64,000 nucleotides of DNA from Sambucus nigra (GCA_949130495.1 OX422221.1:478163159-478227158); one strand, 5' to 3'. Counted from the first letter of the stretch, positions 12,686 through 24,885 are shown. Made by a program: numbers and translations. The notes: a model not told the origin generated them from the sequence alone.

Positions 12686-13559
12686 CTAAAAAAAAAAGAG
12701 GAGCGCTAATTTAGTTTTTTATTTGCCCGCTTCTCTCTCTCTCTCTCTCTTCAGATGTTAATGACCTAAAAGCTTCTCTCTCGTCAATCGGGTAGCGGTT
12801 GGAGTTCTAAGGAGGTATTCCTCAAACACTGATTTATTCCTACTAGGTTTCTAATTTGTCAAACACTGATGTATTCCTCCGCTCTTCCCTAACAGCAGCC
12901 GCCCCAGCTCTCTCCCGAGTAAATTTTATTCTTTTTCTCCATTAATATATGTATATACAGTTTACATGTCTTTACAATTTACACACAATATATATATACT
13001 ATATATAGATAATTTATATGATTTCAATTTGGGATAATATTATGGCAGAGCTAATGTAAAAGTAAAAATAGTGTGAGATAATGTTTTTGAAACTTTAGTC
13101 TTACAACCTACTGGGTTGTTATTATTAGTACAAAAAACGTTGGGTAAGCCAATTTATATTACATATTTATATTTTAGGATGTTAATATTCATAATAATCG
13201 ATTTTAGCTGAACTTCTAGAGCTATTTTAGTATAGTTGGTATTTTAGTCCTAATTTTTATTTTTATCATTTTTTTCCTTTTTGTATTATATGGTTAATGA
13301 AAAACCTCGTACAAAGTACATTATAGGAAATGGTTGCAGAGTTGATTACTCAAGTTCCTGGATCTACTAGGTCTCTTTTGAGGCAGATTGAAACTATGAA
13401 GGTTCATAAGTAAATTATATTTACATTTGTTTCTTGAATATTATGATCTACTATACTAACTTTACAGTCATTTTCTTTGTTTCATGTTCCTGACTTGAGT
13501 CCTTTCTCTACTGGATTAACCAGACCCTCATAGTGCCCGTGAAATTAACCTAGCCAGAC

Positions 13560-14215
13560 CCTCATAGTGCCCCTGGAATTAACGGTTCAGGGGCAATATG
13601 TCATCATAGTGACCCTTACCTCCCACGGGACCAATGTAACTCGTAGGAACTGACCATGCAGCCGCGGGACTCCCGGTTTGAGAATACGATGGTAATTTAC
13701 ATATTTCTAGATTTAGGATTAAAAACATGACGTTAGAGGGTGAAAACTCAAAATAGCCCCCCGAATGTCCCCGTGGGTGGCACCAACACCTCCCGCGAGG
13801 CCAATGTAACTCGTAGGAACTGACCACGCAGTCGCGGGACTCCCAGTTTGAGAATACGACGGTAATTTTAATATTTCTACACTTACGCTTAAAAGAATGG
13901 CGTTAGAGGGTGAAAACTCGAAACAGCCCCCGAACGTCCCCGTGGGTGGCACCAACACCTCCCACGGGACCAATGTAACTCGTAGGAACTGACCCCGCAG
14001 TCACGGGACTCCCGGTTTGAGAATACGACTGTAATTTGCATATTTCTAGACTTAGGCTTAAAAACACGGCGTTAGAGGGTGAAAATTCAAAAGAGCCTCC
14101 GAACGTCCCCGTTGGTGGCACCAACACCTCCCACGGGACCAATGTAACTCGTAGGAACTGACCACGCAGCCACGGGAGTCACGGTTTGAGAATACAACGA
14201 CAATTTGCATATTTC
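13560..14215. repeat. 169-bp tandem repeat, about 3.5-4 copies, in CACTA-1
   Basis: The marker GGCACCAACACCTCCC recurs at about 13779, 13948 and 14116 (spacing 169 and 168). Each unit also has GGACCAATGTAACTCGTAGG, CGGGACTCCCGGTTTGAGAA and GCGTTAGAGGGTGAAAA. The same blocks in the same order form the large array in CACTA-2. A separate short direct repeat (CCAGACCCTCATAGTGCCC) occurs twice just before it, at about 13520-13580. Confidence 0.9.
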
Positions 14216-14814
14216 TAGATGTATGCTTAAAAATATTTATATGTTGATAATTTTAACTCATATATGCAATTTTTTAACTTGATTAAATTTTTTGTAAAAC
14301 TATTTGGTTACTAATATTTTTTTTTTATGTATCCCATCATTTGTAGGATTTTTGCATGCGGAACAATTGAAGGAGGCAATGGTTTACAACATGAAGATTG
14401 TTTATATGTTGTGGGCATTCAGGATTTTATTTTTTGTGTTACAGCCATGCGGGCTTTTATTGTTTAGTTTTATGGTCGTGCGGGCTTTTATAATTTGATT
14501 ACTGAATTTTATGTCCGTGCGAGCTTTATAATAAGCTGGTTTTACATTTACAGGTTTTAGAATGTCAAGAAAATAGAGGAAACTCTGTCCAAATTTTTTT
14601 TGGTCTGTTAATTATTAAGATGTGTAATATTTATAAGTTTGTTTATTAACAACGTTCTCGATTCGTAATTTATGATTTTTTTATTGTTTTGCCAATAATA
14701 AATATTTGTAACACCTCGTACGCGTCAAACGTTACACGTAGCAACCGACGGTGCACTAACAGGACCCCCAATTTTAGGATTGGACCAAAAAAATACATTT
14801 TTTTTTAAAATTAT

Positions 14815-15513
14815 AGTTAAATATGGTCATGGACTTTGTCCATGACCATTTTTATTTTTTTCGTCACGCATAAAAATGGTCGCGGACTTGGACCGCGACC
14901 ATTTTTTTGTCACAGTTGCGGGTCACAGGCTTGGTCCGCGATCATTTTTATTTATTTTTTGGTCACGGTAGTGGGTCACGGATAAAGTCCGCAACCATTT
15001 TTTTTATTTTTTTCTCACGGACTTGGGCCGCGACCTTTTTTTTATTTTTTTGGTCACGGTTGTGGGTCACGGACAAAGTCCACGACCATTTTTTTTATTT
15101 TTTGTCACGTTAAAGGGTCACGGACTTGGGCCGCGACCATTTTTTTTAAATTTGTTTGTCACGGTCGTTGGTCGCGGACTTTGGCCTCGACCAATTTGTC
15201 ACGGTTATGGGTCACGGATGAGGGTTGCGATCATTTTTTTTTTACTTTTTTTTGTCACGGTCGTGGGTCGCGGACTTTGGCCGCGACCAATTTGTCACGG
15301 TTGTGGGTCACCGATGAGGGCCGCGACCCGTCACGACATGGGTCACGGCCCAAGTCCGCGACCATTTTCCGTGACCCTTCTCGACCATGACCCTTTTTTG
15401 GTCACGGACTTGGGCCACGACCCATAAAAATGGTCACGCCCGAAATGGTCACGGCCCAAGTCCGCGACCCACAACTTTGGTCAGGGATTTCGGTCGTGAC
15501 CAATCGCCAGTTT
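14815..15513. repeat. CACTA-1 right subterminal palindrome array
   Basis: Repeated GGTCACGG-x-CTTGGGCCGCGACCATTTTT blocks, separated by T-rich spacers of about 20 bases. They end in the terminal inverted repeat at 15523. Confidence 0.85.
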
Positions 15514-15523
15514 TGGTGTAGTG

Positions 15524-17914
15524 ATTTCCTCTACCAGTACAGTAGTCAATCATAGTAGACCAATTACAATAAGCATAATTATATCGATATAATATACCAA
15601 CAGTTTGTTTGTGAAAAAAAGGGTAGCGACATGCTATGAATTGTTTAACAAAACTTTTAATATTCCCCTTGCTATGTACTTCCAGGAGGGTCACCTCCAA
15701 AAGTAGGATTGCAGTTCAAGTAATGAATAACGGCATCCTCAACCCGTGGTTGATTTAGAAGTCGAAAAGGCGTTACTTCTGTTTGTTATATATATTTCTC
15801 TGTTTGTGCTCCAGGAATAAACTGTAGTAGTATTGATATAAATATTTTATTTTCTTTATTTTTCTATTAGACTTATCATTTTATCAATATGTGATTTTCT
15901 TTTCTTTTATCAGATCTAAGAATGTATGATATGGTACTTGACGAGGAGAAATATGAAGAGATTGTTTCATATTTACCATGAAATGGACAAAAAAATCCAT
16001 GAAGAAAAGAAGACCGGTGATTCTTAATTGGAAGAAAAAGATAAAAATGATATTTTGTGTTTAGTGGAAGAGCAAGATGACACGACTGTTCTGAATTTAC
16101 CTGGAATCAAGTTACTCAAGTAAGTGAGGTTATTTTTGGAAGAACATAAAGCATCTGAAATTAGAAGATTATTGACACGTCTTGACATCGAAACTATGAT
16201 TATTAACAACCCTCACATTGAAATTATGAAATCATTGAGGTTAAGACACTGTAGATGTTTATAAAGTCCAGACGGTTCGAACGATTCAATGTGAATGCAT
16301 CTTCGTATGAAAGAAACTTGGTATGTTTGGTATAGTGACAATAGAATTTTTATAGTACACGACAATTAGGGATGGCGAAGATGATTGAATTTTCTATAAA
16401 TCTCCTAGCTATTTACATATTTTGTAATTAACTGATAAATTGGGAGTGAGTAATGCTAATTATTAATGTTTCGTCTATATTGTCATGCACTACCCTAATC
16501 TTCACTGTAAATATGCCGAGCTCGATACGTGGACTACTCTTGGAGTGGTTGAGAGAATGTATCCCATGAATCCAATGCAATGTCTTATCGATGGGATATT
16601 TTTTTTTTTGATGTCTAGCTAGCTGTACTATTTGAAAACTTTATGCTCCAAGTTTTTTATTTACGATGATCATGGGATGAATTTCATGCATCTTTTTAGT
16701 TTTCTAGGACTTTTTCTACCTTGCAATACATCACAAAATTAGTTAATATTGAACTAACATTTAATGATTCTAATATGTCTTTTTTTCTAATAACAAGGTA
16801 ATGTTTCAATGTATAATCTATGCATTACATTTTTAGGGTGGAAGGGTGGAAGGGCTCGGCATAATTAGTTTCATGGAGTTCTTTTTGAATTCTTATTTTA
16901 TTTTGATCTTTTTTTGTTTCTAACATGAATGATGATAATGTGCTTCGTGTTTGAGAAGAGCATGGCCCATAATAATTGGTTCCCAGCTCAACTCAAACAT
17001 CAATTCAAGAACATTTATAACAATCACGGTCTCTCCCATGTAACGTCAGTTGCTGAAGGGAAGCACATATAATTATCATCATAATCCTCTCTAAAAGAAG
17101 CTTTTCATAGATTTTTATTACCAACAAAAGATTTGTAACAGGAACAACGTTGCTTCGAAACTTGAGGCTTAATATCAAGTTCATGCGTTGAAATTAAGTT
17201 TTCTACTATCTGCTTGAACTCTAAAACCCAGCTGTCTTGAAACATGGATTTCTGTAACAGACGATCATGTCTGTAACCATCAATTTCCGTAGTTCTTCTC
17301 TAAACATCTATTACGCCCTTGAAAAGTCCCCTCTTTAGACCAAAATTCTCTATGATTCCCCTAAAAAGTCCCATATCTACCTTAAAATATGCAATTCTCT
17401 TTTTATTCTATTATGCCCACTCGATACAATTTATCCTAGGAAGTTTTTATTTGAAATGGTTGTGTGCCCCCACATATATCACCAAATATGTTCGCCTTCG
17501 ATGTTGTTTTACATGATATCTCATTAGTTTATTTTGAGTATGTCTATACTTCATATTATAAAGTTTTTTTATGATTACTTACACCCCTAGCTTTATATGA
17601 GTTTATGAAAGCAACAACGCTACTGTTTGTATAAATTGAGGTTCTTTTTTGCAGATCTATGCATGTCATCTAGAGGTACTTTGTGGGTATGTCGTCTAGA
17701 GGTATTTCGAGTTCTATGATTTAGGAGTTATTTTTCTTTATTTTTATTGATATATTGTGGTGATAAAATAGGTTCTATCCTAACTAGATCCACTTATAGA
17801 TTTGACTGTAGCTCCGGATGTTTGTTTCTTTTCATTCGAATCCATTTTATAGCGAACATCACTTTTTGATGAGATTTGTGCCTTAGTCATTCTCATTTTT
17901 ATTATTGTAATTGG
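15524..17914. other. Unidentified AT-rich stretch between CACTA-1 and element T1
   Basis: Short coding-like segments (for example 15915-16220, rich in Glu and Lys codons) are interrupted by stops and cannot be assigned. I see no terminal repeats. The sequence on either side of CACTA-1 was presumably continuous before that insertion. Confidence 0.35.
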
Positions 17915-18024
17915 TGTTGACACCAAAATTAGTATGCTGATGTGGACGAATAATAAGAAGACACGTGTCAATCTACGTGGCACAATAGCAACGAGGAAGA
18001 TTGTTTCCCCGACCAACATACTCA

Positions 18025-18096
18025 CTCCGAGGAACACCAACCCTCCGAGGAACTCTTATCCTCCGAGGAACTCTAATGCTCCGAGGAACTTTTGGA
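18025..18096 (+). promoter_or_regulatory. Four 18-bp repeats in the T1 U3 region
   Basis: CTCCGAGGAAC starts at 18025, 18043, 18061 and 18079, exactly 18 bases apart, with variable 7-base tails. It sits about 190 bases upstream of the TATA box, where enhancer repeats are often found in LTR elements. An enhancer role is inferred. Confidence 0.75.
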
Positions 18097-18280
18097 CGAC
18101 GAGCAACTAAGGTGGTTCGAGCTGCACCTCGACCACAGCATTAATTGCCAGATAATCAACAGTTCAACTATTCATCGAATGCTTATCATCTTGACACGCA
18201 CGTTTGAAGAACATTAAATGAATTACTCTTTCATATGTGTATCATTTAATGTAACACCCTTTCATGTACAACCTAAGGGC

Positions 18281-18288
18281 TATAAATA
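18281..18288 (+). promoter_or_regulatory. TATA box of the T1 LTR
   Basis: GGGCTATAAATACC is a good plant TATA context. It lies about 200 bases before the LTR end, so transcription would start near 18310 (inferred) and give a short R-U5. Confidence 0.6.
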
Positions 18289-18483
18289 CCTTGTATCACC
18301 CTCATTCAAAGGGACTGAAATTTCTTGATAGCACTTGTAATCGAGAATTCCCAAACACTCAGCAATAACATAACAGTGGACGTAGGCCATTCATATAAGG
18401 CTGAACCACTTTAAAATCTTTTGTCTTATTTATTTATCTGTGATTAAATAATTAGAGTAATCTAGTTTTTTACATAAACAGAT

Positions 18484-18501
18484 TGGCGTCGTCTGTGGGA
18501 A
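18484..18501 (+). other. Primer-binding site of T1
   Basis: TGGCGTCGTCTGTGGGAA begins three bases after the LTR end. It differs by one base from the common plant Gypsy site TGGCGCCGTCTGTGGGA. Confidence 0.85.
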
Positions 18502-18544
18502 TCAATTGTTATTTTCGTTTTTCACAAAATTTCATTCATCATCA

Positions 18545-20913
18545 ATGGCAGACAATCCAGAATCCAGCAATCGAAATGCTAGAAACACTGGAAATCCTCC
18601 AAATCCTTCTGCACCTCCAGATCTGGCTGGAATCATGACGAATCTGGCTCAAGGACAAACCGCCATGCAAGACACAATGAGGCAACTTATACAAACCCTT
18701 CATGGCGGTGCACCTGCACGTTCAGGACAGCGAAGTGGTCAGAGGCAAACTTATTTACTTTCTTCACGATCCAGACGTACCGAGTCATATCGTAATGAGG
18801 AGTCTGATGATTTCTCTTATCAACCTGGGCGAACTTTGTCAATAAGGGCTACAAATACTGATCAACGTATTACTCTCTCTCCAGAAAGACCCAGTGCCTT
18901 AGAAAGACTGAGTAGGGTGTCTCCTTTCAGTCGATTAGGCCCTAGGAGGAATAGCAGTCCACCTAAGACCATGTCGAGGAGTTTTCGACAACCATCTGAT
19001 CTCAGAGAAGGATCAGCACAATCACGACCAGTTGCTCGTCAAGATAAATCTCAAGAGGCTACTTCAGAACGATCTATGGCTCGAACCAATAGGCCCGAGG
19101 AAGGAAATGAAGCGTGGAAAGGGTCCCTTCAGCGATTGGAGGATAGATTGGGAGAAATGGCTAGGGCGAAGAATCCCCTACAACGAACTTTTGTTCAAGG
19201 GACACCTTTTGTCCAGGCCATTGTGGTTTTCCCACACCATCGAAGTTTAAAGCACCAGTAGTGACCCCTAAATATGATGGAAAGGAAGATCCTGTCCTTC
19301 ATATAGAGCAATATCAAGCTGCCGCCGATATCTATGCTGTCCCCGATGAGATGAGATGCAGAGCGTTTTCAGGAACTCTTACTGGAGCTGCCCAGATATG
19401 GTACAACAATCTTCCTCGGGTTAAGATTTCAACTTTCTTTCAGTTGGCCGAGTTGTTCATCGACAATTTCTATTTTGGAGCAAAGCCAGTAAAACGAGTA
19501 GCACATTTGCTAAGTGTTAGACAAAAATCTGGTGAGAGTACTAGAGATTACATAACTCGTTTCAATAACGAGAAGCTGGAAGTTATAGATTACGAGGAGA
19601 AGACAGCAATCACCGCCTTGATGAGTGGGTTGTTGCCTAATAAGTTGTATTATACCTTGGCGAAAGATCCACTTAAAACTATGTCAGAGTTGATGGCAAA
19701 AGCGGCCAAAATCATGAATGCCGAGGAAGCTATGGCTGCAAAGAAGAATATAGATAAAGACACCGAGGTGGACGTCGACAAGTCTAAAAATAAAGAGCAT
19801 AAGGGCAATGGTGGCGACAAGCGTTCCAGAAATAATAAGTCATCGTGGGAAGTCCTGAAGAAATTCGATAATTACACTCCCTTGAAAATGGGTATTAATC
19901 ATGTCTTGGAAGAAATCAAGAATAGCGAGGAAGTAAAGTGTCCAAAGAAACTGAGGTCAGATCCTAATGTGAGGAACAGGGACAAATATTGCAAGTTCCA
20001 CAAAGATAATGGCCATATGACTAAAAATTGCATAGCTCTTCAGAATGAGATTGAAACACTCATCCGAAGAGGAAAGCTAGCAAAATATGTTGATCGGGGA
20101 GGTGAAAGAAGAAATAATGATCGAACTAGAGAGAGGTCTAGATCTCCTCGTCTAGTAGAGGAGAAAAAGAAGAGAGACCACGAAGATGATGCCGAGGATG
20201 ACCCCGATCTTCCCAAGAAACCAAGGCAGCCAGAACGAGAGGTGTTTTCCATACGTTTTGGGTCATTTGATTGTAATGTTATTGCAGGAGGAGATGCAAG
20301 AGGAGGAGACCTTACTGCAGAAAGAAAGGCTTACCTCGGAGAGGCCCAAGCTTGCTCATACATTCAGCGAATAAATTTGGCGGAGGAAGATCGCCCGAGG
20401 AAAGTAAACAAAGATAAGCTCGTCATTGGCTTTTCGAAAAACGACCTGGCAGGTGTTCTTTATCCTCACGACGATCCTTTGGTGATCAAAATGAGGATGA
20501 AAGAGGTAGTGATTTCAAGGGTTTTGGTAGATAATGGTAGTTCGGCAGACATCATGTACTACTCTTGCTTTGATAGCTTAAATTTGAAATTATCTCAATT
20601 AGAACCTTATCACAGACCCCTTCTGGGTTTTGCTGGCGAGAAAGTTTTTCCACTTGGAACGATCAAGTTGGATATATTCATTGGAACTTGGCCTGCTTGT
20701 CGAACAGAGAGAATATGCTTCTTTGTGATGGATAAGAATGTGCAGTCAGCCTACAACATCATCATGGGAAGAGTTGGTTTAAAGAAGTTCGAAGCAGTTC
20801 CATCTACAGTACATCAGTGCTTAAAATTCCCAACAAATTTCGGAGTTGGAGTTGTGAAAGGTGATCAAAAAGTAGCTCGGGAATGCTATTATTCATCTGC
20901 CGAACAAGAATAA
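18545..20913 (+). pseudogene. T1 gag and aspartic protease (frameshifted)
   Basis: The start is the ATG at 18545 (MADNPESSNR). The N-terminal part is low-complexity and ends at a TAG at 19259. The reading continues in another frame from about 19228, which points to one lost base near 19220-19227. After the shift come a retrotransposon gag domain (KYDGKEDP, IWYNNLP, ITRFNNEK; about 19280-19760), a basic Lys/Asp-rich linker, a zinc-knuckle-like CKFHKDNGHMTKNC (19990-20031), a charged Arg/Glu region, and a protease with active-site motif VDNGSSADI (20527-20553). It stops at 20911. Gag would form the particle and the protease would cleave the polyprotein; the frameshift would prevent a full-length product. 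Confidence 0.88.
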
Positions 20914-21108
20914 TTTGAATAATCAAAGAAAAAGACTACTACTTACCAAGTAGAGCAAGGTACAGAAGTTGAAACGCTTGATCCCAGAGATGAATCCCAA
21001 CTTGTAAAAGGACAGGTGGTGGAATCTATAGAAAATGTTATTCTGGACGACGAGCACCCTGAACGAATAACCCAGATAGGTTCGTCGTTGGATGCTTCGA
21101 TAAAACAA

Positions 21109-22443
21109 TAGTTAATAACTTTCTTGAAAAATAGGAAGAAAACTTTTGCGTGGAGTCATGAAGACATGCCAGGAATAGATCCAAACTTCTTATGTCACGA
21201 GCTCAATGTGAATAAGGAAATCAAACCTGTAAAGCAAAGGAGAAGAGTATTCAGTCCCGAGAAGAATCAAGCTATACAAAAGGAGGTCGAGAAACTCTAG
21301 AAAGCCCAATTCATTGAAGATGTGAAGTATCCAGACTGGTTGGCAAATGTAGTGATGGTGAAGAAGAAAAATAATAAATGGAGAATGTGTGTTGATTTCA
21401 CTGATCTCAACAAAGCATGCCCAAAGGATCACTTTCCATTACCCAGAATTAATCAACTAGTGGATGCTACTTCAGGACACGAGCTGCTCAGCTTCATGGA
21501 TGCTTACTCTGGCTACAACCAGATCAAAATGAAACCTTAAGACAGGGAAAGTACTTCTTTTATCACCCCTAAGGGAACTTATTGTTATAATGTTATGCCT
21601 TTTGGTTTGAAAAATGCAGGAGCGACATACCAACGGCTGATGAACAAGGTTTTTACCGAACAAATCAGTTGTAATATGGAAGTCTATGTCAACGACATGC
21701 TGACAAAAAGAAAGAAAGTTGTTGATCATCTAGTTGATTTAAGCCAGACTTTTGATCAACTGGATAAATATCAAATGAAGCTCAATCCGACGAAGTGCAC
21801 ATTTGGAGTACGAGAAGGAATGTTCCTCGGATATATCATCAACCAACGCGGCATTGAGGCGAATCCAGAAAAGATCAAAGCTCTTTTAGGGCTGCGATCT
21901 CCAACGACGAAGAAAGAAGTACAGAGCCTTACAGGACGAGTTGCAGCGCTCAACAGATTTGTATCCCGAGCAACTGATAGATGCTTACCATTCTTCAAAA
22001 CACTTCGAAAAACTTTTGAGTGGAATGAATAATGTGAAAAAGCCTTTCAAGATTTGAAGAAATACTTGGGAGCACCTCCACTGTTGTCCAGGACAGTAAT
22101 GGGAGAAAAGTTGTACTTATACCTGGAAGTATCGGAGAATGCGGTCAGCTCGGCATTGATAAGATTGGAGAATGGAATCCAAAAGAGAATTTATTACACA
22201 AGTAAGGCTTTTCGAGATGCAGAGATCAGGTACCCAAAGTTAGAAAAATTGGCATTGGCATTAATTGAGGCAAGTAGAAGAATGAGGCCATATTTTCAGG
22301 CCCATACCATCATCGTGTATACCGACATGCCATTAAGACAAGCCCTTCATAAGCCAGAAAAGTCAGGGAGACTGATGTACTGGGCAATAGAGCTCGGTGA
22401 ATATGATATTGTGTATGAACCCAGATCATCCTTAAAAGGGTAA
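21109..22443 (+). pseudogene. T1 reverse transcriptase and first RNase H (inactivated)
   Basis: RT motifs in order: WRMCVDFTDLN with KDHFPLPRI (about 21380-21450), MDAYSGYNQI (21497), MPFGLKNAGATYQ (21595) and the catalytic block at 21685, which reads YVND instead of YVDD. The N replaces a metal-binding aspartate (codon AAC at 21691). FLGYI and the thumb region follow. The first RNase H (22060-22430) reads LYLYLEVSENAVSSAL, where a catalytic aspartate would normally stand; my understanding is that loss of activity in this domain is common in Tat elements with dual RNase H. In-frame stops lie at 21109, 21298, 21538, 22030 and 22441. Confidence 0.9.
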
Positions 22444-22518
22444 GTTGTAGCAGACTTTATAGCAGAGTTTACATATCCTGATACCCCCGAGGAACAAAAG
22501 TTACTCGCGGACCAGCCT

Positions 22519-23094
22519 GTGGATGTTACAGGACCAACAAACATAAGTCCAGACCAACTCCGGTTGGTAAAAGGACTTGTGGATGTAGAAAGATCATCGA
22601 ATTCAAACCCATACCAACTCCGGTTGGTAAAAGGGCGAGAAGAGATGGTCGACGAAGAGCGAAAAATATCAGAGGAAGTTGAAAGGAAACAACACATATT
22701 TCACCGAGGAACTTTTTCAGATAAAAAATTTGAAGACGAGATACCTACGTGGAAATTATATGGGGATGGGTCATCTTGCACAACAGGTTGTGGAGCAGGA
22801 ATTATTTTGAAAACCCCAGACGAGATTGACATGGAATATGCCCTGCGATTCCAATTCAAAGCCTCCAATAATGAGGCTGAGTATGAGGCCATGATAGCAG
22901 GTCTTAATTTAGCAAAGATTATTGAAGCACAACAACTAATGGTATTCAGTGATTCTCAGTTAATTGTGAATCAGATGTTGGGAATATATGCAGTTAAAGG
23001 AGAGTTAATGGCCAAGTATTATACCAAGGTGATGGAGTTACTGGCAGAATTTGATGCCATTCAGTTGATCAGAATACCAAGAATAGAAAATGCA
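22519..23094 (+). pseudogene. T1 second, archaeal-type RNase H
   Basis: Motifs LYGDGSS (22756), NNEAEYEAMIAGL (22867) and VFSDSQLIVNQM (22942) supply the D, E and D catalytic residues of an aRNH-type domain. This is the hallmark of the Tat lineage. It lies between the degenerate first RNase H and the integrase. Its N-terminal spacer contains two copies of a CAACTCCGGTTGGTAAAAGG repeat translated as QLRLVKG. An in-frame TAA at 23095 separates it from the integrase. Confidence 0.88.
22545..22645 (+). repeat. Two in-frame palindrome-bearing repeats in T1 pol
   Basis: ACCAACTCCGGTTGGTAAAA occurs at about 22554 and 22614, 60 bases apart. ACCAACTCCGGTTGGT is close to a perfect palindrome and could fold as an RNA hairpin. 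The core recurs in the T1 3' tandem array as CAACTTCGGTTGGTAAAA. Confidence 0.8.
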
Positions 23095-23097
23095 TAA

Positions 23098-24453
23098 GCA
23101 GACGCATTGGCCCGACTAGCATCAACTACTCGTATCGAGCTGCGAAGAACGATACCAATTGAAATATTAGAAAGTCGGAGCATAGATGAAGACCTGACGA
23201 TGAATATTATTACCCTTGATTTAGGGCCATCTTGGATGGATCCCATCAGGGCATATATTGAGGATGGAGAATTACCAGATGACAAACTCGCTGCCAAGAA
23301 ATTGAAGTATAAAGCTGCTCGGTATGTACTAACTAATGGTGTTTTATATAGACGAGGAATTATGGTAGGACTACAAAGATGTGTACATCCTTCCGAGGTG
23401 AAAGAATTAATTGAAGAGATACATGAAGGGTCCTGTGGAGCTCATGTAGCAGGTCGGACACTTTTGCAAAGAGTGATGACGCAAGGGTACTACTGGCCGA
23501 CGATGAGGGTTGATTGTATAGCCTATGCCAAGAAATGTGATAAGTGTCAACGCTTTTCCTCCATCCGACGAACTCCACAAGCATTGTTGACACCCATAAC
23601 TTCCCCTTGGCCATTCGCCATGTGGGGAATTGATTTGGTTGGACCATTGCCAACAACCCTAAGAAGATTCAAGTACCTCGTTATTGCAGTGGATTATTTT
23701 ACCAAGTGGGTAGAAGTTGAGCCGCTTATTGATATGACATACGAGAAAGTATACCAATTTGTCTGGAAGAATATCATCTGTCGATATGGTCTCCCTCATG
23801 CCTTCATCACAGACCATGGAACACAATTCGACAACGAAGAGTTTGCTGCCTATTGTCAACAATCAAACATCCTGAAGACCCATTCAGCACCAGGTCATCC
23901 TCAAAGCAATGGGCAGACTGAGGTGACGAACAGAACACTACTAAATGGTTTGAAGAAGAGGCTAAGTGAAGCTAAAGGTAATTGGATTAACGAGCTACAG
24001 TCAGTCTTGTGGGCTTACCGAACAACTCCCCGAGCAGCAACGGGAGAATCCCCATATATGCTAGCATTTGGAAGTGAGGCAGTAATACCTGCCGAGTTGG
24101 GTCTTCCAACACACAGAGTGCTGAATTTCAATTCCCCAGTCAGCGACTTAATGAGAAGACTGGATTTGGATATGCTCGAGGACGTTAGAGAAGAGGTAGC
24201 CATTAGGAATGCTGCTTACCAACAACGCACAGCTCTGTTCTACAACAAGAGGGTGAAGAAATGCGACTTAAAATAAGGGGATTATTTGCTAAAGAAGGTC
24301 ATTCAGAAACACAATAAGCTGGAAGCAAACTGGCATGGACCTTACCGAGTTACAGAAGTTGCTCGACCAGGAACTTACAGAATAGCAACTCTAGAAGGAG
24401 AGGAATTTAAGAATGCATGGAATGCTGAACACCTACGCAAGTATTATCAGTAA
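23098..24453 (+). pseudogene. T1 integrase
   Basis: A zinc-finger domain with the H-H-C-C pattern (HEGSCGAH ... CDKC, about 23424-23550) precedes the catalytic core, which has D in GIDLVGPL (23629), D in ITDHGTQF (23806) and E in NGQTEVTNR (23908), a D,D-35-E arrangement. The C-terminal region ends at 24451 after NAEHLRKYYQ. An in-frame TAA at 24274 cuts off the last 58 codons. It would join the cDNA to host DNA. The catalytic residues are intact, but the reading frame is not. Confidence 0.9.
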
Positions 24454-24554
24454 TGTAAAATGTAAAGCAGCTCCTTCATTATGAATAAAACGATGATGTT
24501 TCACCATCTTCTTCCTTTTATTACAAGTTTTTCGGGGAGTACTAGTGTGATACA

Positions 24555-24885
24555 CTACACTGATAGTTCGAGCGTGACTAACTTCGGTTGGTAAAATAGC
24601 GAGAACAAATTATACTCCTTTGGTTAGGAGGCGTACACTTGCGTGATCAACTTCGGTTGGTAAAAGAGCTTGTGGACAATATAGTTCGAAAGAACCTGAT
24701 AGTTCGAGCGTGATCAACTTCGGTTGGTAAAATATCGAGAACAAATTATACTCCTTTGGTTAGGAGGCGTACACTTGCGTGATCAACTTCGGTTGGTAAA
24801 AGACCTTGTGGAAAAGATAGTTCGAAAGAACCTGATAGTTCGAGCGTGATCAACTTCGGTTGGTAAAATATCGAGAACAAATCCC
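24555..24885 (+). repeat. 136-bp tandem repeat, about 2.4 copies, in the T1 3' region
   Basis: The block GATAGTTCGAGCGTGA recurs at about 24561, 24697 and 24833, exactly 136 bases apart. Each unit contains two CAACTTCGGTTGGTAAAA cores and a TCCTTTGGTTAGGAGGC stem-like segment. Tandem repeats in this position are known in some Tat/Retand elements. Confidence 0.88.

Larger units (their letters stand above)
12045..15523. mobile_element. CACTA-1: non-autonomous CACTA (En/Spm-type) transposon, 3.5 kb
   Basis: The element begins CACTACACCAAATCCTG and ends with the reverse complement of CACTACACCAAAACTGG. Flanking trinucleotides are ATA on the left and ATT on the right, an imperfect 3-bp target duplication. 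Dense subterminal palindromes built on GGTCACGG...CCGTGACC occupy both ends. Inside are a CT-rich leader near 12730, a short 169-bp tandem array, and a segment with three 'GTGCGGGCTTT'-like motifs (14440-14530). I see no transposase reading frame, so it would depend on a transposase supplied in trans. Interior parts match CACTA-2. Confidence 0.85.
17915..18480 (+). repeat. 5' LTR of T1
   Basis: 566 bases from TGTTGACACCAAAATTAG to TTTACATAAACA, directly followed by the primer-binding site. It contains an 18-bp repeat upstream of a TATAAATA box at 18281. Confidence 0.85.

Noticed and set aside
15023..15427. 134-codon plus-strand open frame rich in Phe and His
   Set aside because: It lies entirely in the subterminal palindrome array of CACTA-1 and changes character with each repeat.
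12054..15513. CRISPR-like look of regularly spaced palindromes
   Set aside because: The repeats occur in both orientations, spacers are T-rich and not unique, and the array lies inside CACTA termini; these are subterminal transposon repeats.
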